Shown piece after piece: positions 6,348 through 11,959 of a DNA stretch of 11,959 bases. Made by a program: the position numbers and the translations under genes. How positions within the stretch are numbered: the stretch's first letter is position 1; each line of letters opens with the position of its first letter. The stretch lies in assembly GCA_017997855.1 (NCBI GenBank), contig JAGOEF010000027.1, forward strand, positions 1 through 11,959, written 5' to 3'. Source of the DNA: Bacteroidales bacterium (GTDB lineage Bacteria; Bacteroidota; Bacteroidia; Bacteroidales; ML635J-15). Below the pieces are notes generated by a model. The model was not told the DNA's origin. It did not search any database and worked only from the letters and a program-made list of their open reading frames with translations.

Positions 6348-7549
6348 TCTGGAAAGTCTTTAAAGCAGAAATTAGTATCTGGCAACTGGCTGCTGCGTTT
6401 ATCGGAGCTTTTGTCGGTTTGGTAATTATGCTGGTTGCTGCCGGCTTTTATTTTGATGTTAAAAGTGTTTTTTCCGATAATGAAGGGTTCTGGAAAGAAG
6501 AATATATCATCATCAGTAAACGAATTACCAGCGACGAAACCCTACAGCAGATTGATAATCAAAAACGCGATAAACCTTCGTTTTCGAAAACTGAAATAGA
6601 TGAGCTTACAAAGCAAAAATTTGTGAAGGATGTAACCCCATTTACCAATTGCAGCTTTGGGGTGGCTGCTTTTACCGATAAGGACAGCCCACTGGCCGGT
6701 TTTTATACCGATTTGTTTTTTGAGGCAGTTCCGGCGGCTTATATTGATGTGAATTATCATAACTGGGCATGGAAAGAAGGCGATACTTTTATTCCGGTAA
6801 TTTTGCCCAAAACCTATCTGAATCTGTATAATTTTGGATTTGCCACCTCTCAAAATCTGCCACAGGTGAGCGAAAAATCGGCATCGCTGGTTAAATTCAA
6901 TGTTGTTGTTCATGGAAAAGGGAAGCGCCAAAAATTTGAAGCACGCATTGTGGGCTTCAGCGACAGAATTAACACACTGCTTGTACCTCAGGAGTTTATT
7001 GAATGGGGAAATGGCAAATATGGCAGCGATACCTTGCCCGAGCCAAGCCGTTTGATCGTAGTGGCCAGCGACCCGTCTGATGCCGGTATGTTTCGTTTTT
7101 TTGAGGAGAAGAATTATGATGTCAACAAAAGCGAGCTCAGTAACAGCAAAGCACTGATGTTTTTAAGAATTATCATAACATTGGTTGTTGGAATTGGTTT
7201 AATCATAACAGGTCTGGCATTCTGGCTTTTGATAACCAGTGTTATGCTGCTACTTCAGAAAAATAAAGAGAACATTATAAAACTCGGTTTATTGGGTTAT
7301 AATAATCAAACCATTGCTATGCCCTACCTGGTTTTGGTGCTGGTTTTGGTGCTGGTAATTAACCTCCTGGCATTTGTTCCCCTGATTTTCATCCGGAATT
7401 TTTACATGAGCAAAATTCTGATTTTAGGTTATGAGGCATCTGCTGCTTACAATACGGCTGTTCCACTCACAGCACTGGCAATGATGGTTGTATTACTTCT
7501 GGTTTGCTTTGCGAATATCAGGCTTCGAATTAACAGTTTTCTGCGCTAA
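6344..7549 (+). CDS. ABC transporter permease, FtsX/MacB-like
   Basis: A 401-residue membrane protein with the FtsX-like layout. An amphipathic N-terminus (MIWKVFKAEISIWQL) leads into TM1 at about 14-36. A large periplasmic domain spans about 40-280. Three further membrane segments lie near 284-313, 327-350 and 373-393, and the basic C-terminus is cytoplasmic. This is the fold of MacB, LolC/E and related mechanotransmission transporters, which drive periplasmic work or lipoprotein and peptide movement rather than classic import. I chose ATG 6344 because the family starts just before TM1 and because it overlaps the preceding small frame as ATGA; the TTG at 6311 adds polar residues unlike the family. 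TM3 contains a 12-base tandem repeat. The gene ends one base before the convergent stress-protein gene, and no terminator is visible. Confidence 0.85.
   Translation: MIWKVFKAEISIWQLAAAFIGAFVGLVIMLVAAGFYFDVKSVFSDNEGFWKEEYIIISKRITSDETLQQIDNQKRDKPSFSKTEIDELTKQKFVKDVTPFTNCSFGVAAFTDKDSPLAGFYTDLFFEAVPAAYIDVNYHNWAWKEGDTFIPVILPKTYLNLYNFGFATSQNLPQVSEKSASLVKFNVVVHGKGKRQKFEARIVGFSDRINTLLVPQEFIEWGNGKYGSDTLPEPSRLIVVASDPSDAGMFRFFEEKNYDVNKSELSNSKALMFLRIIITLVVGIGLIITGLAFWLLITSVMLLLQKNKENIIKLGLLGYNNQTIAMPYLVLVLVLVLVINLLAFVPLIFIRNFYMSKILILGYEASAAYNTAVPLTALAMMVVLLLVCFANIRLRINSFLR
7328..7356 (+). repeat. 12-base tandem repeat inside permease TM3
   Basis: CTGGTTTTGGTG occurs twice in direct succession (7328-7339 and 7340-7351), followed by five bases of a third copy. 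It encodes an alternating Leu-Val stretch within membrane segment 3. The unit is a multiple of three, so slippage would add or remove four residues without breaking the frame. Confidence 0.8.
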
Positions 7550-7550
7550 A

Positions 7551-8402
7551 CTAAATACAGGGAATATATAGGTCTTTACGTGGATTCAATAAAAACACGG
7601 CATGATGATTTTTGTTGCAGATATATTTTAATTCACGGGCTCCAAACAGGTGTTCGCTGATAAAAGATGATTTTCCGAGCAGCAGCACCGAAACCAACAT
7701 TTTATGCTGCACTGCATAATTCATGGCTTTGCTTTCGATATTAAAAATACTGCCTTTAATTTGGGTGTGCCGAAATTTAATATTGAGTTGCTGAAACATC
7801 TTATTGGTGAAAAGAATATTGTTTTGTAATTCGTCATTCTTCTCAGGAGTGATTATTTCGACCTCGCGGTGCAGATGTTTCGACAGAAAGATTCCCCAGG
7901 CAACTTTTTCTTTCATTTGTTTCTGGAAATTCAATGGGAAGGCAATGTTCCCAAGGCTTGCGGGGTTGGGTGTGCGTTCGCCGAGAAAAAGAAAAGGAAT
8001 ACGAGAGCGGCGTGCCATTTTAAGTACTGTGGTTCCACTCAGGTATTGTGGATCGTTTTTGCCATGTACACCCACAATTCCGAAAATAACATCTTCTTCT
8101 TCGGCTGTGCGGCTTATTAATGTACAGTTGCAGCCTTCTTCAACATAGGTATTTACTTTGGCAGCCCCCGACAATTCAATGGACGCTTTCAGTTCACTGA
8201 TTTTCTTTTTTGCCCAGAGGTATGCATCGGTATTACCCGACATTATCGCAGTATTATGGTCCACAACGTGAAGTAATATCAACCTGCGACTCATTTCGCG
8301 GCATAAAAAAACTGCCCACTCTACAGCCTTGTTCCCGGTAGATGTAAAATCGGTATAAACCAAAATTGGCTGAACTTTTTCTGAATGTTTTTGTTTGTCC
8401 AT
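7551..8402 (-). CDS. Tandem-domain universal stress protein (UspA family)
   Basis: A 283-residue protein with two Usp domains, roughly 1-145 and 150-283. The first begins with the usual strand and acidic residue (PILVYTDFTSTG, D18) and carries a nucleotide-binding loop G111-x2-G114-x8-G123-T124, one residue shorter than the canonical G-2x-G-9x-G(S/T). This suggests ATP binding in domain 1. Domain 2 is more divergent, with LLLGKSS and HHAVFLL at its C-terminal end. It is probably cytoplasmic. Usp proteins are induced under starvation, oxidative or respiratory stress. The start codon at 8402 is 46 bases from the FprA start on the other strand, so expression of the two may be linked. I see only a weak promoter-like box (minus-strand TATTTTCG, 8407-8414) right at the start. 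Confidence 0.9.
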   Translation of the reverse strand: MDKQKHSEKVQPILVYTDFTSTGNKAVEWAVFLCREMSRRLILLHVVDHNTAIMSGNTDAYLWAKKKISELKASIELSGAAKVNTYVEEGCNCTLISRTAEEEDVIFGIVGVHGKNDPQYLSGTTVLKMARRSRIPFLFLGERTPNPASLGNIAFPLNFQKQMKEKVAWGIFLSKHLHREVEIITPEKNDELQNNILFTNKMFQQLNIKFRHTQIKGSIFNIESKAMNYAVQHKMLVSVLLLGKSSFISEHLFGARELKYICNKNHHAVFLLNPRKDLYIPCI

Positions 8403-8423
8403 GGCGCGAAAATACTATTTTTA
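8394..8423 (+). promoter_or_regulatory. Candidate fprA promoter
   Basis: TATTTTTA at 8416-8423 resembles the TAnnTTTG -7 box with one mismatch and is the same octamer as in the lipoprotein promoter. TTTG occurs at 8394-8397 (18-base spacer) and at 8390-8393 (22-base spacer), just outside the usual 19-21. A start near 8429 would leave about 20 bases before ATG 8449, which supports that start over ATG 8401. The -33 region lies within the first codons of the opposing stress-protein gene. Confidence 0.45.
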
Positions 8424-8448
8424 TAACCGAATTAAAAATATTTACGAG

Positions 8449-9672
8449 ATGGCTTTTACGCGAAATGTGATTGACGATAAAGTGTTGAAAATCACCAATG
8501 ATGTGTCTTGGGTTGGAATTCTCGATTCCGAAATTACAAGCTTCGATATTGTAATGGAAACCGAATTTGGAACTACCTATAATTCCTATTTTATCGATGC
8601 GGATAAAAAAGTATTGGTCGAAACTGCCAAGGAAAAATTCTTTGAAACATATCTGTTAAAAATACAAGAAGTTACGAACCCGGCAGATATTGATTATATT
8701 GTGCTGAATCACACCGAACCCGACCACTCGGGAAGTCTGGTGCATTTGCTGAAACTGGCCCCGAAAGCTGTTGTTGTTGGGAGTGGACAAGCGATTAAAT
8801 ATCTTGATGACATTGTTGGACATCCGTTTAAAAGTTTGATTGTAAAAGATGGCGATACACTCGATTTGGGCAATAAAACACTGAAATTTATCGGAGCCCC
8901 GAACCTGCATTGGCCCGACAGTATGTACACTTACCTTGTTGAAGACCGAATGCTTTTCACCTGCGATTCGTTTGGCGCACATTATTGCGATAAAGCCATG
9001 TTCGATGACTTGACCGGACCCTACGATGCCGCTTTTCGTTATTATTTCGATGTGATTCTTAAACCGTTTAGTCGTTTTATGCTTAAGGCTATCGAAAAGA
9101 TAGAAGACCTGCCCATCGAAATTATTGCTCCGGGACATGGCCCGATTCTGCGTTCTTCGTGGAAAGAAAAAGTTGAACTGTCGAAGCGCATATCCGAAGA
9201 GTATATCGCCGAAAATACGCGCACTACCAAAAAAGTGTTGATTGCTTATGTTTCGGCTTATGGATATACTGCCGAAATGGCCGGATTTATTGCCGAAGGA
9301 ATTCGGTTGGTGGGTAATGTGGATGTTGAGCTACTCGATATCGAAAAAATTCAGTTGGGCGAACTCGATTCGAAACTGGTGGGCGCCGATGCACTGATGC
9401 TGGGATGTCCAACCCTGAACCAAAACATATTACTGCCGGTATATAAACTTTTTGCACTGATTAACCCCTTGCGCGACAGGGGCAAACCGGCGGCTGCCTT
9501 TGGCTCGTACGGATGGAGCGGCGAAGGTTCTCTCATAATCGACGGGATGTTGAAAAGCCTGAAACTAAATGTGGTTCTCGATCCCAAACCTATGAAGTTC
9601 AGACCCGGTAGCCGAAACAGCCACGAGTTAATTGACTACGGCAGACAATTTGCCGAAAAAATACAGGCATAA
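8449..9672 (+). CDS. fprA: Flavo-diiron protein FprA (A-type flavoprotein, O2/NO reductase)
   Basis: A 407-residue cytoplasmic two-domain enzyme. The N-terminal metallo-beta-lactamase-like domain (about 1-255) holds the diiron site with all six expected ligands: H88, E90 and D92 in HTEPDH, H154 in NLHWPDSM, D173 in TCDSFGAH and H230 in APGHGPIL. The C-terminal flavodoxin domain (about 263-405) has the FMN loop IAYVSAYGYTAEMA and the later GCPTLNQN and GSYGWSGEG stretches. The family reduces O2 to water and/or NO to N2O with electrons from rubredoxin or a similar donor, protecting anaerobes. No rubredoxin gene or fused rubredoxin domain is seen here. ATG 8449 gives the family-type N-terminus; an in-frame ATG at 8401 would overlap the stress-protein start. 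It ends four bases from the convergent WbqC-family gene. Confidence 0.96.
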   Translation: MAFTRNVIDDKVLKITNDVSWVGILDSEITSFDIVMETEFGTTYNSYFIDADKKVLVETAKEKFFETYLLKIQEVTNPADIDYIVLNHTEPDHSGSLVHLLKLAPKAVVVGSGQAIKYLDDIVGHPFKSLIVKDGDTLDLGNKTLKFIGAPNLHWPDSMYTYLVEDRMLFTCDSFGAHYCDKAMFDDLTGPYDAAFRYYFDVILKPFSRFMLKAIEKIEDLPIEIIAPGHGPILRSSWKEKVELSKRISEEYIAENTRTTKKVLIAYVSAYGYTAEMAGFIAEGIRLVGNVDVELLDIEKIQLGELDSKLVGADALMLGCPTLNQNILLPVYKLFALINPLRDRGKPAAAFGSYGWSGEGSLIIDGMLKSLKLNVVLDPKPMKFRPGSRNSHELIDYGRQFAEKIQA

Positions 9673-9676
9673 AAGC

Positions 9677-10318
9677 TTATTGCAGTTTAATGCTACGCTT
9701 GAGTATTTCTAAACTCAGCGGGCCTTCGTTGAAAATTAAATCGAGAACAGACAGGTTCTCAACAAATCCGAATTTTTCCGAAAATACCTGATAATAGGTT
9801 TGTGCAACAAAGCCCCTGTCTTCTTTTTGCTGTTGCGTTTTTGGATTGATGCTGTAACGGAAATCTGCCGTAGCCGGGTATGATTTCTGAAAACTTTCGG
9901 TCTGTTCAAATTTTCTTTCGATTCCGACGATTTCGTTACAGGTGAGAATTATTTTATGGTTCAAATCGAAAAGGAATTTTTCTTTTTTTTCGAAAAACAA
10001 GGCAAAGTCATCCATGTAAAAATCGTAATATGCCGATTTGCGATATGCCGATTTAATTGCCTGATAATGTTCGCGTTGCCAGGCAGTGCTGTAATCAATG
10101 GCCACATCACGGATGCAACGGCTGTTTTCGTTTTTAACAACGGGAATGCTCAGACTGATTACACCGTTACCGCTCATTATCTGACAGCGGTTTCGATAGG
10201 TTTGCCTGAAATAACTTTCTTCCGATTCAATAATGACAGTGCTATACTCAACAATCTTACAATAGTATTGTATTGGCGGGAAATAGGCTGTGCTGAGAAT
10301 GACGGGAACTTGTGCCAT
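9677..10318 (-). CDS. WbqC-family protein
   Basis: A 213-residue protein matching the WbqC-like family: the N-terminal strand ILSTAYFPPIQYY, then SYFRQTYRNRCQI, a stretch of the LSIPV type near residue 56, WQREHYQAIKSAYRKSAYYDFY near 80-100, and a C-terminal DLIFNEGP. WbqC is named from a Pseudomonas O-antigen cluster, but the biochemical role of the family is not firmly known; a link to surface polysaccharide or envelope work is possible. No signal peptide or membrane segment is seen. Its ATG overlaps by one base the stop of the upstream signal-peptidase-like gene (TAATG), which indicates translational coupling and a shared operon with both peptidase genes. Confidence 0.85.
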   Translation of the reverse strand: MAQVPVILSTAYFPPIQYYCKIVEYSTVIIESEESYFRQTYRNRCQIMSGNGVISLSIPVVKNENSRCIRDVAIDYSTAWQREHYQAIKSAYRKSAYYDFYMDDFALFFEKKEKFLFDLNHKIILTCNEIVGIERKFEQTESFQKSYPATADFRYSINPKTQQQKEDRGFVAQTYYQVFSEKFGFVENLSVLDLIFNEGPLSLEILKRSIKLQ

Positions 10319-11187
10319 TACAGGATTACTTTTCCGATGATATACGATGCGGGCACAAAGCCAAAATGCCGCGAGTCGGTACCATGGTCACGGTCGTCGG
10401 ACATCACAAAATAATAGTCCGACGAAAAACGGTATTCGGTTACCGGCAGAGCATTAATTTTAATCCCTGCAGTCGAAACCTGCATTGCGTTGCCTTCGTA
10501 AACCTCGATAATTTTTCGGAAAGCTGCTGCATTCCTGTAATTAAGCATAATGCTTACTTCGGATCGTGGCACAGCAACGGGTCCAAAATAATCTTTATTC
10601 CAATCGAAATATTGATTTTTCGGGAAGTAGCGCATCGAAGCATCTCCTTTAGCCAGGCTGAGTGGTCGTATGTTGATTACTCCTTTATTTCTGGCAATTT
10701 CGGATGCAGTATTTGCATCACAGGTTATGTTATATGCCTTGTTATTCTGAATTTCCTCGATGTGGTAAATGGTTTTTCCGGCCAACATCTCATCAGGACT
10801 CATATTGTCGAGACTGAGCCGGTACTCAAAAAACAGGGGGTGCCCTTCGGGAAGTGCCTTACCGTTGACGACAATGTTTTTATTGTTTATTTCGATAATA
10901 TCGCCCGGTAAAGCTACTATTCTTCTGATAAGGATATTGCGCCGGTCTATTTTTACATCATTAACTTCAACATCATAAAAAGCAATCAGGTCACCGGGTT
11001 CGAGCTTTTCGACCGAAGGTAGCAGGGCATTGTAGAACCGATGAATTCCATTCATTTTTTCAATCACTACAAAATGGCTGTCATCGTCGGGCAGATGATG
11101 CATCTTAACCGAAACCGGTTTGTAGAAAATAAACAGAATGAGAACAACTACCGAAAATGCTACTAAAAAAAACTTCAGACGCCTCAT
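10318..11187 (-). CDS. Signal peptidase I-like protein (S26) lacking the catalytic dyad
   Basis: A 289-residue protein with one N-terminal membrane anchor (about 6-22) and a periplasmic S26 signal-peptidase fold. Conserved boxes are recognisable: EPGDLIAF (63-70), RRIVALPGD (88-96) and SDDRDHGTDSRHFGFVP (263-279). However, the catalytic serine motif, normally SxSM followed by PT, reads VSVKMHHLP here, so the serine position is lysine (K28). The general-base lysine of the KR pair before the VALPGD block is arginine (R88). Both catalytic residues therefore seem lost while the scaffold is kept, which fits a pseudo-peptidase. It lies two bases after the stop of a normal-looking signal peptidase and is coupled to the WbqC-family gene by a TAATG overlap. 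Its function may be to bind or regulate its active paralog; this is inference. Confidence 0.85.
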   Translation of the reverse strand: MRRLKFFLVAFSVVVLILFIFYKPVSVKMHHLPDDDSHFVVIEKMNGIHRFYNALLPSVEKLEPGDLIAFYDVEVNDVKIDRRNILIRRIVALPGDIIEINNKNIVVNGKALPEGHPLFFEYRLSLDNMSPDEMLAGKTIYHIEEIQNNKAYNITCDANTASEIARNKGVINIRPLSLAKGDASMRYFPKNQYFDWNKDYFGPVAVPRSEVSIMLNYRNAAAFRKIIEVYEGNAMQVSTAGIKINALPVTEYRFSSDYYFVMSDDRDHGTDSRHFGFVPASYIIGKVIL

Positions 11188-11189
11188 GC

Positions 11190-11959
11190 CTATACCGAAT
11201 GAATTCTTTTAAGTATACGATTCCATCTGATTTTACCGGTTTCTTTATCCTTCGAGAACCAGATTATTGAAGCTTTTCCAACCACATGGTCTTCGGGCAC
11301 GAAACCCCAGAACCGGCTATCGGCCGAATTGTGACGATTGTCACCCATCAGCCAGTAATAGTTCATTTTGAATGTGTATTGTTTGGTTTCTTTATCGTTG
11401 ATAAATATTTTATCGCCTTCAACCCGAAGTTTGTTATGCTCATAATAACCAATGATGCGTTCGTAAGGAGCCAGATTGGATGTGTCGAGGGCAATGGTGG
11501 CTCCGGCTTTCGGAATCCATAATGGTCCAAACCAGTCTTCGTTCCAGTTGTATGCAGGATTATGCGGAAAAATCCGATAATACCGTTCTCCTTTTGCCCG
11601 TGACGATTTCACAACAGAGGCCACATTGTAAATTCCTTTCACTTTTTCGACGCCAGCCTTGGTCAATGGCATCAAATATTCATTAGAAATGGGCACCCGG
11701 TATTTTCGGGCGTCCAGATAGCGAACATATTCCATGCCTTGTTGTGTCTGAGCCAGCACATACATATCTTCGTAGTTTATATCGAACGACTTCAGCACTT
11801 CGGCATCGAGTCCCTGATTCATGTTGTAGTTGCCTACGGCATCGTTACGCAGACTTACGTAATAATTAAACTGTTTGCCTTCGTATTCTTTTTGTTTTTT
11901 ACCATTAATATACACTTCTCCCTCGCGCACTTCGAGCGAATCGCCGGGCAGGGCTACGC
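11190..11959 (-). CDS. lepB: Signal peptidase I (partial, 5' end outside window)
   Basis: This is the C-terminal part of a type I signal peptidase, the membrane enzyme that removes signal peptides from exported proteins. The frame is open through the right edge, so the GTG near 11930 is internal. It begins with VALPGDSLEVREGEVYING, the box that follows the catalytic lysine, and ends with MGDNRHNSADSRFWGFVP and GKASIIWFS, which match the family closely. A long insertion between these boxes is usual for Bacteroidota enzymes. The catalytic serine and lysine lie outside the window, so activity cannot be confirmed directly. It is the first visible gene of a minus-strand operon with the degenerate paralog and the WbqC-family gene; the gap to the paralog is two bases. 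Confidence 0.93.
   Translation of the reverse strand, partial: VALPGDSLEVREGEVYINGKKQKEYEGKQFNYYVSLRNDAVGNYNMNQGLDAEVLKSFDINYEDMYVLAQTQQGMEYVRYLDARKYRVPISNEYLMPLTKAGVEKVKGIYNVASVVKSSRAKGERYYRIFPHNPAYNWNEDWFGPLWIPKAGATIALDTSNLAPYERIIGYYEHNKLRVEGDKIFINDKETKQYTFKMNYYWLMGDNRHNSADSRFWGFVPEDHVVGKASIIWFSKDKETGKIRWNRILKRIHSV

Noticed and set aside
8401..8448. Start of FprA at ATG 8401
   Set aside because: It would overlap the start of the opposing stress-protein gene and add 16 residues not typical of the family, and the likely promoter lies inside that stretch.
9673..9690. Weak AT dyad around AAGCTT between fprA and the WbqC-family gene, as a bidirectional terminator
   Set aside because: The stem is about four base pairs with a bulge and has no convincing U-tract.
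10028..10054. Direct repeat ATATGCCGATTT with 15-base period in the WbqC-family gene
   Set aside because: It encodes KSAYRKSAY, a region that normally has this pattern in WbqC-type proteins, so it is likely coincidence rather than an inserted repeat.

Overview
The window looks like chromosomal core DNA from a member of the Bacteroidota, probably an anaerobic Bacteroidales-type organism. The reasons are the promoter style (TTTG, about 19-21 bases, then TAnnTTTG-like boxes very close to start codons), weak or absent Shine-Dalgarno sequences, a PadR/PspC gene pair, a lipoprotein with a lipobox, two signal-peptidase genes followed by a WbqC-family gene, and a diiron flavoprotein typical of anaerobes. 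I see no tRNA, rRNA, CRISPR array, transposase, phage gene or long repeat. There is no gene-free stretch over 300 bases; the longest is about 190 bases (4411-4601) and carries regulatory sequence.

Layout from left to right: (1) a minus-strand GH13 alpha-glucan enzyme that runs off the left edge, with amylosucrase-like N-terminal features and trehalose-synthase-like catalytic motifs. (2) A plus-strand secreted CAP/PR-1 domain protein whose end overlaps by four bases the end of (3) a minus-strand operon: PadR regulator, four-segment PspC membrane protein, then rsmA (16S rRNA dimethyltransferase). The PadR promoter has a dyad over its -33 box that fits autoregulation. (4) A plus-strand operon diverging from it: an acidic lipoprotein, an ABC ATPase, a possible 32-residue peptide and an FtsX/MacB-like permease. 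(5) A minus-strand tandem universal stress protein head to head with (6) the flavo-diiron protein FprA. (7) A minus-strand operon entering from the right edge: signal peptidase I (partial), a second signal-peptidase-like protein that lacks both catalytic residues, and a WbqC-family protein.

How the genes may work together: the PadR/PspC genes and the lipoprotein/ABC operon share one divergent control region and are all envelope-related, suggesting envelope-stress or export functions (inference). FprA removes O2 or NO, and its neighbour is a stress protein sharing the same short intergenic space. The coupled signal-peptidase genes suggest that the inactive-looking paralog works as a partner or regulator of the active one (inference). 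The least explained parts are this catalytically degenerate signal peptidase, the lipoprotein/ABC/small-ORF/permease module with an ATPase lacking its switch histidine, and the paired dyads upstream of padR.
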